Under the pieces are notes generated by a model. That model did no database searches, was not told where the DNA came from, and saw only the letters and a list, made by a program, of their open reading frames with translations. From Halorarum salinum (lineage in GTDB: Archaea > Halobacteriota > Halobacteria > Halobacteriales > Haloferacaceae): 64,000 nucleotides of DNA. Where the stretch lies: positions 2,542,001-2,606,000 of the forward strand of contig NZ_CP058579.1 in the NCBI RefSeq assembly GCF_013402875.1. Reading direction: 5' to 3'. Below, piece by piece: positions 45,413-54,382 of the stretch; positions within the stretch are counted from its first letter, which is position 1; each line of letters begins with the position of its first letter. Position numbers and translations under genes: made by a program.

Positions 45413-46039
45413 GTGGCATCCCGACAAGGGGGCTCCGGCACCGGCCGGGTTCCGGACCCCATATCGGACGACGTGTCGCTCCCGACCGCCCCCCACGGTC
45501 CCCACGGGTCCGCGCCCGCGACGGGTCCTCGTGACGTCTCCTCGCCGCCGTTGCGCGACCCGTCGGCGTACGCACAGACCGACCACTTCCGCGAGCGACT
45601 GCGCCAGCAGGGCCGGTACGTCACCCTCGCGTCCGCGAGCGAGGCCATCAGGCGCGGCCAGCTCCGCTGGAACTCGAGCGACGGCTGGCGGTTCGCGCTC
45701 GTCGAGGACGGGATCCGGTACGTCATCGTCGTCGGCGACACGGAGACGCCCTCGCCGGTGCTGGTCACCGGCTGGACCGAGATCGCCGACTGGGAGGCGG
45801 TGACCGGTTCGGACCGCTGGAGCGAGGTGGACGCCCACACCATCAGACTCCGCGAGGACCTCTCGGCCCACAGGGACCGCCAGATCCCCGGCCGCATCCG
45901 CCCGCGGGTCGTCACCCGCCCGTTCGCCGTCGGCGGCCACCGGGTCCGGACCGCCGCGGGCGAGGGGTACGTGGAGTGTGCCGACTGCGGCGGCCGCTTC
46001 CGCTCGAAGCGGGCGCTCTGCGAGCGGCACTGCGAGTAG
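45413..46039 (+). CDS. Haloarchaeal protein with C-terminal Cys/His metal site
   Basis: This is a 208-residue protein from a GTG at 45413. A TATA-like GTTTATA at about 45383-45389 lies 25-30 bases upstream, which supports this leaderless start. The first 45 residues are Pro/Gly/Ser-rich and probably disordered. A central domain follows (ERLRQQGRYVTLASASEAIR, RWNSSDGWRFALVEDGIRY). The C-terminus contains CADCGGRF, then CERHC, a likely zinc finger. The family name is not known to me. It lies 54 bases after TBP but has its own promoter. Confidence 0.72.
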   Translation: MASRQGGSGTGRVPDPISDDVSLPTAPHGPHGSAPATGPRDVSSPPLRDPSAYAQTDHFRERLRQQGRYVTLASASEAIRRGQLRWNSSDGWRFALVEDGIRYVIVVGDTETPSPVLVTGWTEIADWEAVTGSDRWSEVDAHTIRLREDLSAHRDRQIPGRIRPRVVTRPFAVGGHRVRTAAGEGYVECADCGGRFRSKRALCERHCE

Positions 46040-46152
46040 ACCGTCCCCCGAACGTCGTTTTCGCGGATGGGTGAGCCGGCAGGTGGCCGGCCGGACGACC
46101 CGGCCGTCCCGGGAGCGCGACCCATTTACCGGGCGAGGGCGTACCACCGGCG

Positions 46153-48000
46153 ATGACAGGGGAGACGGAGGACGCCGGGGACGGGCGAGGCCCGTCGGAG
46201 CCGGTCACCGTCGACGAGTTCTACGACGCGGTCGAGACCGAGGAGCGCCCCGTACTCACCGCCTCGCAGGTGGCCCGACGCGCCGGACTGTCGCAGGCGG
46301 CGGCTCGCGACGCGCTCGACGGCCTCGCCGGCGAGGGTGACCTGGAGCGGGTCGACGTCGAGACGGACCCGGTGGTGTACTACCCGACCTCGTGGGGCGA
46401 CCTCGCGGAGCGCGAGCGCGTCGTGCTGTTCCCAGACCGCCGCGAAGTGGTGGTCGACCGGCCGACCCAGTACACGCGGGCCCAGCTCTCGCAGTTCGCC
46501 CACCTCGTCGACTCGACGGGCACCGAGCCCGGGACGCGGGGGTACCTCTACGAGATCCGCCAGGAGGACGTGTGGGCCGCGCCGTTCGAGGATCTCCCGG
46601 AACTGCTCGCGCGGATGCGCTCGGTGTTCCCCCGTCGCTCGCCGCACCTCGAGGGCTGGGTCGAGGACCAGTGGAAGCGCGCCCGCCAGTTCGTCCTCCG
46701 GACCCACGAGGACGGCTACGTCGTGCTGGCGGCCGACCGCGAGGAGCTGATGGGCAACGTCGCCCGACAGAAGCTGGACGAGAATCACCTCCGAGCGGAC
46801 CTCTCGGACGCCGAGTCCTGGGTCAACGAGCAGGAGATCGGCGCCGTCAAGCGGATCCTCTACGAGGCGGGCTACCCGGTCCGGGACGAGCGCGACCTGG
46901 ACTCGGGCGACCCGCTCGACGTGTCGCTGTCCGCCGAACCGCGCGCGTACCAGGCCGACTGGCGGGACCGGTTCCTCGAGAAGCGGGCCGGCGTGTTCGT
47001 CGGGCCGCCGGGGAGCGGGAAGACCGTCGCGGCCATCTCGGTGCTCGCGGCGGTCGGCGGCGAGACGCTGGTCCTCGTCCCCTCGCGCGAACTCGCGGGG
47101 CAGTGGCGGGACGAACTCCTCCGGCACACCGACCTCTCGGAGGAGCAGGTCGGCGAGTACCACGGCGGGACGAAGGACGTCCGACCGGTCACGGTCGCCA
47201 CGTACCAGACCGCCGGGATGGATCGACACCGATCGCTGTTCGACTCCCGCGAGTGGGGGCTCGTCGTCTACGACGAGGTCCAGCACGTCCCCGCGGACGT
47301 GTTCCGGCGGACGGCGGACCTCCAGACGAAGCATCGATTGGGGCTGTCCGCGACACCCGTCCGCGAGGACGACCGTGAGGAGGAGATCTTCACGCTCATC
47401 GGCCCGCCCATCGGCACCGACTGGGGCGCGCTGTTCGAGGCCGGCTTCGTGCAGGAGCCGGAGGTCGAGATCCGGTACGTTCCGTGGCGCGACGACGAGG
47501 CGAAAAACGGGTGGGCGAGCGCGGAACGCCGGGAGAAACACCGGATCGCGGCGCGCAATCCCGGGAAGATCGAGGAGGTTCGACGCCTCCGCGGGAAGCA
47601 TCCGGACGCGAAGGCGCTCGTCTTCGCGGACTACCTCGAACAGGGCGGGGCGATCGCGGAGGCGCTCGGCGTCCCGTTCGTCTCGGGGGAGACGCGCCAC
47701 GCCGAGCGGCGGCGGCTGTTCGAGGAGTTCAGGCAGGGCGAGCGACGGACGCTCGTCGTCTCGCGCATCGCCGACGAGGGGATCGACCTCCCGAACGCCG
47801 AACTCGCGGTCGTCGCCTCCGGGCTCGGCGGAAGCCGCCGGCAGGGCGCCCAGCGCGCCGGCCGGACGATGCGCCCGGCCGGGTCGGCGCTCGTGTACGT
47901 CCTCGCGACGCGCGGGACGAGCGAGGAGGACTTCGCCCAGCGGCGGATGAACCACCTCGCCGGGAAGGGAATCCGGGTGCGAGAGCGGACGGTCGACTGA
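46153..48000 (+). CDS. XPB/Rad25-like superfamily 2 DNA helicase
   Basis: The protein has 615 residues. An N-terminal winged helix (residues 30-75, SQVARRAGLSQAAARDALDGL) precedes an SF2 helicase core. Walker A GPPGSGKT is near residue 284, motif Ia TLVLVPSRELAGQW follows, motif II is DEVQ near 373, motif III is GLSATPVRED, and motif VI is QRAGRTMRP near 566. This set is closest to XPB/Rad25, the DNA-opening helicase of repair and transcription; the DEVQ box resembles the archaeal XPB group. A role in nucleotide excision repair is inferred. It is monocistronic and convergent with the gene at 48031. Confidence 0.9.
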   Translation: MTGETEDAGDGRGPSEPVTVDEFYDAVETEERPVLTASQVARRAGLSQAAARDALDGLAGEGDLERVDVETDPVVYYPTSWGDLAERERVVLFPDRREVVVDRPTQYTRAQLSQFAHLVDSTGTEPGTRGYLYEIRQEDVWAAPFEDLPELLARMRSVFPRRSPHLEGWVEDQWKRARQFVLRTHEDGYVVLAADREELMGNVARQKLDENHLRADLSDAESWVNEQEIGAVKRILYEAGYPVRDERDLDSGDPLDVSLSAEPRAYQADWRDRFLEKRAGVFVGPPGSGKTVAAISVLAAVGGETLVLVPSRELAGQWRDELLRHTDLSEEQVGEYHGGTKDVRPVTVATYQTAGMDRHRSLFDSREWGLVVYDEVQHVPADVFRRTADLQTKHRLGLSATPVREDDREEEIFTLIGPPIGTDWGALFEAGFVQEPEVEIRYVPWRDDEAKNGWASAERREKHRIAARNPGKIEEVRRLRGKHPDAKALVFADYLEQGGAIAEALGVPFVSGETRHAERRRLFEEFRQGERRTLVVSRIADEGIDLPNAELAVVASGLGGSRRQGAQRAGRTMRPAGSALVYVLATRGTSEEDFAQRRMNHLAGKGIRVRERTVD

Positions 48001-48030
48001 GCCGCCGACCGCGTCCCGCCCGGCGGCGGC

Positions 48031-48798
48031 TCAGCCGTCGAACGTCGGCTCCTCCCACCGCCCGTCCGGGTCGACCGGGGCGAGCGCGTGCTCGAGTTCC
48101 TCCTCCGAGAACTCGTCGTCGCGGGCGAGCATGTTCAGCCGCTGCCAGTGCGCGCTCGGGCCTTCCTCGCCCTCCGGACCGACGCGCGCGCCGTGCACCT
48201 TGAAGAAGCGCCCGCCGCGCCCCATCCGGCTCCCCTCGCCGGTGTGTTTGTCGAACGCCACGTCGTACTCGCCGCCCGGTTCGAGGTCGCCGACCGGGAA
48301 CTCCAGCGACGGCTCCTCGCCGCGCTCCCGCGCCTCGGCGCGCTCGGCCGCGGCGTTCCGGAAGTACTCGTCCGCGTTCGACGCCTCCCTGGTCGAGCGG
48401 GCGCGGGCGCACGCCAGCGCGGCGTGGACGGCACACAGGCGTCCCCGCCACTCCGCCGGTTCCCAGCGCTCCGTCGCCAGTTCCTCGTACCGCTCGACGA
48501 GCAGCGCGACGTCGTCGCCGGCGCGGAGGTCCTCCACGACGTAGAGGGTGAGCCGGTCCCAGAGGTTCCACGCGAACCCCGAGCGGGCCAGCTCCCAGGC
48601 GGCCCAGGCGGCGACCTCCTCGTCCGAGCGCCGGACGGCCTTCTGGAGCAGGCTGGAGACCGCGTAGCGGTTGTACCCGCCGTCCGTCTCGTCGGCGTCC
48701 TTCGGCTCGCCGAAGTCGTTCGTTCCGTCGGCGTCGGGAGCGCGCTCGGAGAGGTCGCCGTCCGCCCCGAACGTGGCCTGTCTGCTCTCGTCGTCCAT
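48031..48798 (-). CDS. Protein resembling the C-terminal domain of MgsA/RarA
   Basis: The protein has 255 residues. The central helical part (YNRYAVSSLLQKAVRRSDEE, AAWELARSGFAWNLWDRL, VVEDLRAGDD) resembles the C-terminal clamp-loader-like oligomerisation domain of the MgsA/RarA AAA+ family, without the ATPase. The C-terminal part includes FDKHTGEGSRMGRGGRFF. A role beside a replication or repair complex is a guess. The ATG at 48798 lies 25-30 bases after a TATA-like TTTATCGC (minus strand) that is part of the direct repeat copy at 48821. Confidence 0.7.
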   Translation of the reverse strand: MDDESRQATFGADGDLSERAPDADGTNDFGEPKDADETDGGYNRYAVSSLLQKAVRRSDEEVAAWAAWELARSGFAWNLWDRLTLYVVEDLRAGDDVALLVERYEELATERWEPAEWRGRLCAVHAALACARARSTREASNADEYFRNAAAERAEARERGEEPSLEFPVGDLEPGGEYDVAFDKHTGEGSRMGRGGRFFKVHGARVGPEGEEGPSAHWQRLNMLARDDEFSEEELEHALAPVDPDGRWEEPTFDG

Positions 48799-48820
48799 GT
48801 CGGTCGGGTGTGGACGGGGC

Positions 48821-48852
48821 GCGATAAACCCCGCGACGGGAGCGCGGTTTCG
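48821..48852. repeat. Direct repeat copy A (32 bp)
   Basis: The 32 bases starting GCGATAAACCCCGCGACGGG match those at 53971-54002 in the same orientation with one mismatch. A looser similarity extends into the preceding 25 bases (TCGGTCGG...GTGGA). This copy includes the probable minus-strand promoter of the gene at 48031. Confidence 0.85.
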
Positions 48853-49054
48853 GGGGTCGCCTTCGGGCCTGCACGGGCCTGCGCAGGCCGCGCCGGCCCG
48901 GCGACGCGGATGGGCGTCGACGTGTCGCGAGGACCCCCGTCGCGTCCGCGGGACGTCCCCGTACGAAACGCACCCGAGGGGCCCTCTTGCGGTGCTGGCG
49001 TACGCAGGCACGCCGACTATCCAGCGACGTTTGCAACGAACGGTAGTTGGGTCA

Positions 49055-49816
49055 ATGAGGGGACGCGAGGAGGAACCGGACGCCATCGTCTCCGTCGAGG
49101 AGGTGCACAAGGTCTACCAGCTCGGCGAGCCGGTGCCGGTGCTCAACGGCGTCTCCGTCGCGCTCCCGAGGGGCTCGTACACCGCCATCATGGGTCCCAG
49201 CGGCTCCGGCAAGAGCACCCTGCTGAACCTCATCGGCTGTCTCGATCGGCCGAGCGCGGGGAGCGTCCGCATCGACGGCATCGACGTCTCGACGCTCGAC
49301 GACGCCGATCGCACGACGATCCGGCGCGACAAGGTCGGCTTCGTCTTCCAGCAGTTCAACCTGATGCCGAAACTCACGGCGACCCAGAACGTGGCGCTGC
49401 CGCTCGTCTTCAAGGGCGTCCCGCGAGACCGTCGGCGGTCGCGGGCGAACGAACTCCTGGGCCGGATGGACATGGCCGACCGCGGCGACCACCGTCCGAA
49501 CGAGCTCTCGGGCGGCCAGCGCCAGCGGGTCGCCATCGCCCGGGCGCTCGCAAACGACCCCGTGCTGCTGCTGGCCGACGAGCCCACGGGGAGCCTCGAC
49601 TCCGAGACGGGTGCCCGCATCATGGACGTGTTCGAGACGCTCCACGAGGCGGGCAACACAATCGTCCTCGTGACCCACGAGCGGCCCATCGCGGAACACG
49701 CCGAGCGGATCGTCCACCTCCTCGACGGCGAACTGGAGCGCATCGAAGAACCCGCCGACGCCCCGCCCGACGAGGACGGACGGGAAACCGAGACGGACTA
49801 CCGATGGACTTCGTAG
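49055..49816 (+). CDS. ABC transporter ATP-binding protein (MacB/LolD type)
   Basis: This is a 253-residue ABC ATPase. Walker A GPSGSGKS is near residue 47, the Q-loop is VFQQFNLMPKL, signature LSGGQ is near 150, Walker B LLLADEPTGSLD, and switch His is in LVTHERP. The LIGCLDRPSAGSVRIDG and QRVAIARALANDP stretches are typical of the MacB/LolD class, which partners with FtsX-like permeases. The next gene is such a permease and overlaps by 13 bases. The ATG at 49055 is the first that precedes the domain. Confidence 0.92.
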   Translation: MRGREEEPDAIVSVEEVHKVYQLGEPVPVLNGVSVALPRGSYTAIMGPSGSGKSTLLNLIGCLDRPSAGSVRIDGIDVSTLDDADRTTIRRDKVGFVFQQFNLMPKLTATQNVALPLVFKGVPRDRRRSRANELLGRMDMADRGDHRPNELSGGQRQRVAIARALANDPVLLLADEPTGSLDSETGARIMDVFETLHEAGNTIVLVTHERPIAEHAERIVHLLDGELERIEEPADAPPDEDGRETETDYRWTS

Positions 49817-51069
49817 AGACGTTCCGCATCAGCTGGCTGAACATCCGGAGCCACAAGCTCCGGTCGGTTCTGACCACCCTGGGCGTCGTCATCGGCGTGG
49901 CCGCCGTCATCACGTTCGTGACGCTGGGCGCGGGGCTGCAGGCGGACATCGTCCGGACGATCGCCGGCGACAACGCGGACATCCTCTACGTCTCGGCCGA
50001 GTCCGGGTCGGATAGCGGCCTCCCCAACGTCCGCGGCGGGGAGACCGTCTTCACCACCTACGACGTCGACCGAATACGGGGCATCGACGGCGTCGCGGGG
50101 GTCGCCCCGCAGGGCGGCATCGTCACGTCCTCGGTCACCCACGGGAACTCCTCGGTCTCCCGCCAGTGGGTCTCGGTCACGACGCCGAACTACTTCGGAA
50201 TGAAGGGGCACAGGTTCGTGGAGGGCCGAACCTACAGGACCGGCGAGCGGGAGGTCGTCCTCAACCAACAAGCCGCCCTGATGTTCGAGGAGAACGTCTC
50301 CGTCGGCGACCGGATCACGTTCGTCAGGGCCGTGAACAACGAGCCCCTGAACGCGACCGTCGTCGGCATCGTCCAGGAGGAGTCGAACGAGGGCGGCGGC
50401 GCGGGGTCGTTCATCGGTCGGGAACCCCAGCCGGCCATCTACGCGCCGCCCGACCCGTACTACGCGAACACGAGGGTCAGTCCGACCCAGGACGCCCGCC
50501 AGCGGGTCTACAACCAGATCGTCGTCGAGGCGGAGAGCCCGGGTCAGGTGGAGGCAGTCCAGGGACGGATCCACGAATACCTCGGTGACCAGTCCGACGC
50601 CCGCGTCCTCAAACCGACCGACGCTCGGTTCGAGGTCACCACGTACGACCAGCTCGTCAACCAGATCCAGGACGTCAGCAGCACGTTCACCGCCTACATC
50701 ACGGGGATCGCGCTCATCTCCCTCGTCGTCGGCGCCATCGGCATCGCCAACATCATGCTCGTGAGCGTCACCGAGCGGACCCGCGAGATCGGCATCATGA
50801 AGGCGCTCGGCGCCCAGAAGCGGGACATCCTGCAGCTGTTCCTCCTGGAGGCCATCCTGCTGGGGCTCATCGGGGCCATCACCGGCGCCGTCGCCGGTGC
50901 GCTCGGCGGGTACGTCGGAACTCGCCTCATCGAGCTCCCGCTCGCCTTCCGTCCGGAGTGGTTCGTCTTCTCGGTCGTCGTCGGCGTCGTCGTGGGCATA
51001 CTCGCCGGTCTCTACCCCGCCTGGAACGCCGCCAGAACCGATCCGATCGACGCGCTCCGGTACGAATGA
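49804..51069 (+). CDS. MacB-like FtsX-domain ABC permease
   Basis: The protein has 421 residues. One membrane helix (about 20-45, VLTTLGVVIGVAAVITFVTL) is followed by a large MacB_PCD extracytoplasmic domain (about 50-290) and three C-terminal membrane helices (ITGIALISLVVGAIGIANIM, then the TEKTREIG-like motif TERTREIGIMKALGAQ). This is the MacB-type topology for mechanotransmission without transport through the membrane. With the overlapping ATPase gene it forms a complete exporter-like pair. The substrate is unknown. Confidence 0.9.
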   Translation: MDFVETFRISWLNIRSHKLRSVLTTLGVVIGVAAVITFVTLGAGLQADIVRTIAGDNADILYVSAESGSDSGLPNVRGGETVFTTYDVDRIRGIDGVAGVAPQGGIVTSSVTHGNSSVSRQWVSVTTPNYFGMKGHRFVEGRTYRTGEREVVLNQQAALMFEENVSVGDRITFVRAVNNEPLNATVVGIVQEESNEGGGAGSFIGREPQPAIYAPPDPYYANTRVSPTQDARQRVYNQIVVEAESPGQVEAVQGRIHEYLGDQSDARVLKPTDARFEVTTYDQLVNQIQDVSSTFTAYITGIALISLVVGAIGIANIMLVSVTERTREIGIMKALGAQKRDILQLFLLEAILLGLIGAITGAVAGALGGYVGTRLIELPLAFRPEWFVFSVVVGVVVGILAGLYPAWNAARTDPIDALRYE

Positions 51070-51169
51070 CCCGACACGGCCCCGCCCGATCGACGAGTCG
51101 CTCCCGGCACGCCCGGGCTCCCAGTTCGGGGCTCGTCCGTCCCCAGCGTGCTTCCACGATCGAGGGTCG

Positions 51170-53101
51170 ATGGCGACGATAGGGGATCTCCGGGCACCGA
51201 CCAAGCGCGACGTCACCGTCACCGCCGTCGACGCCGTATACCTCTTCCCGGGGTTGGCCGCGAGTACGCTCGTGTACGCGGCCTACCTCTCGACGCACCC
51301 GTTGCCGTCCTACGGCGCCGGTCTCTTCTTCGCCATGGCCGAGGCCGTCAGCGGCAACGGCTACCTGCCGCCCGAGACGGTCCGGGGGTACACTGCCGAT
51401 GGGGTTCCCTTCGCCTACCCGCCGCTGGCCATCTACGCGCTCGCGGTCGTCCGGGACGCGACGGGGGTCGACGCGCTGACCCAGGCGCGGTTCCTCCCCG
51501 GCCTCGTCTCGACGCTCGCGGTCGTCCCGACCTACTTTCTCTCGCGGGCGCTGCTCGACACCCGTCCGCGGGCCGCGCTCGCGACCGTGCTGACCGCCAC
51601 GTCGCCGCCGGTGCTCCAGTGGCACCTGTCGGCCGGCGGCGTGGTTCGGGCGCCCGCGTACCTGCTCCTGCTGTCCGGCCTCTACGCCGCCGTCCGGCTG
51701 TTCGGGGACCGGAACCGGTCGTGGCTGTGGCCCGCCACGGGCCTGTTCGGGCTCACGGTGCTCACCCACCCCCTGTACGCGGCAGCGTTCGCCCTCAGCT
51801 GCCTCTGGCTGTACGTCGCCCTCGATGGGACGCGTCGAGGGCTCGGCGACGGGACGATCGTCGCGGGCGGCGGTCTCGTGCTCGCGTCCCCGTGGCTCGC
51901 GACCGTCGCGGCCAATCACGGCCTCGGGACGCTCGCCGCGGCGGCGGGGACACACGGCGGGATCGGCGGCAGGCTCGTGGACCTGCTCGCCGGACGCGAC
52001 GTCGCCTCCATCCTCTTCAGCCCCCCCGGTTCGGGGACGGGGTCGCCGGCCGGCCAGTTGGTCCTCTGGGTCTGGCTGGCGCTCGTGATCGCGGCCTTCG
52101 CGTACACGCTCCGGGAACGTGGGCCGCTCCTTCCGGGCTGGTTCCTGGTGATCGGCGCGACGCTGTGGAAGGGACGGTTCGTGTTCCTCCTCGGCGCGAT
52201 GGTGACCGCGTTCGCGACCGCCGACGGGTTCCCGCGACTGCTCGGCGGGTCGGACGGCGTACGCCGGGAGCGGGTGGCGGTCGCCGCGGCCGTCGTCCTC
52301 GCCGTCACCAGCGTCGCGGTCGGCGGCCTCTACGCCGCGGGCGCGGTTCAGACGCACCCGGGGAACCCGAGCCAGCCCCAGTACATCGACGAGGCGGACG
52401 TCGAGGCGATGGAGGCCGTCGCGGCGACCACCGACCCGGACGCCACGTTCGTCGTCCTCGGGGACGCCGCCGAGTGGTTCCCCTACCTGACGGACCGGAC
52501 GATCCTGTCGAGCCACTGGGGCGTCGAGTGGCACGGCGCCGACGAGTTCACCCGCCAGTTCAGCCTCCAGCGACGGATCTCGCGCTGCCCGACCGGCGCG
52601 TGCATCACCGAACGGTTGCGGGAGAACCGGGTCGAGCCCGACTTCCTGTACGTTCCCACGGACGCCTACACGGTCAACGGCGTCGTGTACCGCCCGGAAC
52701 CCGGCCGAGTCGCGGCCCTCGTCGCCGCCGACCGCTACCGCCTCGTGTACCGGAACGAGGGGGTTGCCGTCGTCGCGGTCGATCACGGGGGCGATCCGTC
52801 CGCGCCGGCGTCCGCGACGTCGACCCTCCCGTCACGCCCGCTCGAACCGTCCGGGAAGCGTCTCGCCCCGGAGGGGCCTCCGGACGAGCGTGCGACTCGC
52901 GGCGTCACGGACGGCGTCGGTTCCCGGACCCAGTCCCGTCCGGAAGGGATGGAGCCCGGCTCCCGTCACCTCCCGGCGCCCGTCGTCTCCGCCCCCGACA
53001 GGGCCTCGTCGACCCAGGAGGGACGGCCGACCGAGGAGACGTCGAGTTCCCTGAGGTCGAACGAGAGCGTGTGGGTCCGGTCCACGCCACTGATGGTGTA
53101 G
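51170..53101 (+). CDS. Large multi-pass membrane protein, glycosyltransferase (ArnT/PMT-like) fold
   Basis: The protein has 643 residues with about eleven hydrophobic segments in the first 400, then a soluble extracytoplasmic domain. The order (first helix, a loop ending with GNGYLPP, then PFAYPPLAIYALA, and further helices) resembles GT-C-type polyprenyl-sugar transferases. Donor and acceptor are unknown, and the match is structural in type only. The last 44 residues are Ser/Glu-rich and overlap the convergent gene at 52966 by 136 bases. The start is the ATG at 51170. Confidence 0.72.
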   Translation: MATIGDLRAPTKRDVTVTAVDAVYLFPGLAASTLVYAAYLSTHPLPSYGAGLFFAMAEAVSGNGYLPPETVRGYTADGVPFAYPPLAIYALAVVRDATGVDALTQARFLPGLVSTLAVVPTYFLSRALLDTRPRAALATVLTATSPPVLQWHLSAGGVVRAPAYLLLLSGLYAAVRLFGDRNRSWLWPATGLFGLTVLTHPLYAAAFALSCLWLYVALDGTRRGLGDGTIVAGGGLVLASPWLATVAANHGLGTLAAAAGTHGGIGGRLVDLLAGRDVASILFSPPGSGTGSPAGQLVLWVWLALVIAAFAYTLRERGPLLPGWFLVIGATLWKGRFVFLLGAMVTAFATADGFPRLLGGSDGVRRERVAVAAAVVLAVTSVAVGGLYAAGAVQTHPGNPSQPQYIDEADVEAMEAVAATTDPDATFVVLGDAAEWFPYLTDRTILSSHWGVEWHGADEFTRQFSLQRRISRCPTGACITERLRENRVEPDFLYVPTDAYTVNGVVYRPEPGRVAALVAADRYRLVYRNEGVAVVAVDHGGDPSAPASATSTLPSRPLEPSGKRLAPEGPPDERATRGVTDGVGSRTQSRPEGMEPGSRHLPAPVVSAPDRASSTQEGRPTEETSSSLRSNESVWVRSTPLMV

Positions 53102-53805
53102 TCGACGCTCGCGTCGAACTCGTGGACGCGTCCGTCCTCGTCCACGACGACGGTGGCCTCGAAGTTACGTGGGTCGGACGCGCCGTCGGGGAGCGCGTTC
53201 ACCAGCCGGGTCGTGTCGCCGGGGCCGGTCGCGGTGAGCGTGTAGCGCCTCTCGCCGCCGACGGGGCCGCCGGAGTACCGTCCGACGCCGGCGTACCCGG
53301 CGTCGCTCACAACGTAGGTGGCCGAGCGGAGATACGGTCGCATGAGGGCGGCCGCCGAGAGCCGACCGTCGGTCTTCCCCTTCCGGACGTCGTAGCTCGT
53401 CCGGTCGTTCTCGACCGTCCGCCGGCCCTCGACGCTGTCGTTCCCCCAGAACTCCTCCTCCCGGGTCGTCGAGCCGACGGGCGCCTGCGCGACGGTTCGC
53501 TGCGACTGGCGGTAGCTGGCGGCGTCGACGCTCACGGTCCTGTCGGCGGTCCGTTCGACGTCGACCGGAACGCCCTGCCGCCGGATCGTCACGTCGACCG
53601 CCCCGTTCGCCGAGAAGCCGTCCGCGAGGAGCGCCGAGGTGTGGGCCCGGAGCAGCGACGACGGCGAGTCGAGTTCCCCGTCGACCACGCCCGGCGGTTC
53701 CGTGCCGTCTCCCTGTCCCTGGGCGGCGGTCAGCGATCCCGTCGCGGGCGCGACCGCCATCGCGATCGCCAGGGCGAGCACCCAGCGGCGGGACGCGCGT
53801 GCCAT
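52966..53805 (-). CDS. Secreted haloarchaeal protein of unknown function
   Basis: The protein has 279 residues. Residues 1-28 (SRRWVLALAIAMAVAPATG...) form a signal peptide; there is no lipobox Cys. The mature part is beta-rich and similar in style to the haloarchaeal secreted/lipoprotein families with a DUF7537-like fold, but I would not name it. A TATA-like CTCGTTTTTCC element at about 53830-53840 precedes the ATG at 53805. The 3' end overlaps the convergent membrane protein gene. Confidence 0.7.
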   Translation of the reverse strand: MARASRRWVLALAIAMAVAPATGSLTAAQGQGDGTEPPGVVDGELDSPSSLLRAHTSALLADGFSANGAVDVTIRRQGVPVDVERTADRTVSVDAASYRQSQRTVAQAPVGSTTREEEFWGNDSVEGRRTVENDRTSYDVRKGKTDGRLSAAALMRPYLRSATYVVSDAGYAGVGRYSGGPVGGERRYTLTATGPGDTTRLVNALPDGASDPRNFEATVVVDEDGRVHEFDASVDYTISGVDRTHTLSFDLRELDVSSVGRPSWVDEALSGAETTGAGR

Positions 53806-53970
53806 GGGTCAGTGTTCGCCGGTGAACCGGAAAAACGAGCGTTCCAGTTGCCGACCAGGTCGCGTTCAGCGGTGGCGGTGCCGTTTGCGAGTCCGGTCCC
53901 GCGCCACCCCGTCCGCGCCGGAGTCGATCCGCCCGGTCGTCCGTCTCGGTCGGACGTGGAGGGGAGGGGG

Positions 53971-54002
53971 GCGATAAACCCCGCGACGGGAGCGTGGTTT
54001 CG
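53971..54002. repeat. Direct repeat copy B (32 bp)
   Basis: This is the second copy of the repeat at 48821, same orientation, with one C/T difference. It lies 62 bases before the 5' end of tRNA-Tyr. No gene starts within leaderless distance on the minus strand, so the promoter-like part appears unused here. Confidence 0.85.
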
Positions 54003-54063
54003 AGTCACGAAGGGGCGCCGAATGAGAATCCTTAAGTCCGACACCGGCCGAGTAGGTGACGGA

Positions 54064-54137
54064 CCGCCCTTAGCTCAGCCTGGTAGAGCAGCCGACTGTA
54101 GATCGGCTTGTCCCCCGTTCAATTCGGGGAGGGCGGA
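54064..54137 (+). tRNA. tRNA-Tyr, anticodon GTA
   Basis: This is a full cloverleaf of 74 bases. The acceptor stem is CCGCCCT pairing with AGGGCGG, with discriminator A. The anticodon loop is CTGTAGA, giving GTA, and the T arm contains GTTCAATTC. No intron is seen and no CCA is encoded. A TATA-like CCTTAAG at about 54030-54036 lies 28-34 bases upstream. Confidence 0.95.
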
Positions 54138-54382
54138 CTTTCTCCGGCGACGACGCGAACGAGCGGAGCGAGTGAGCCGGCGGCAGCCGTCGTGTAGGAC
54201 CATCGATACGAGGTCTCCTCGACCGCGGACCCATCCGGGTACCGGAAGCCGTCGAGGACGCGTGAAATCCGCCGTCGACGGGGGCGACGGTCGCTCCCCC
54301 CGGATCGGTCGAGGAACCGTGCTCGCACCCCGGAAACCCCCGTATTTGCCGCCATGACTGTTTAGGCGATGGGCCGCCATCC

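Noticed and set aside
48821-54137. Integrated element using tRNA-Tyr as attachment site
   Set aside because: The direct repeats do not include any part of the tRNA gene, and no integrase is encoded between them. The repeats are kept as a separate observation.
51148-54357. 1069-codon plus-strand frame spanning several genes and the tRNA-Tyr
   Set aside because: It runs through an evident tRNA and two real genes in other frames, and reads as Arg/Gly/Pro low complexity.
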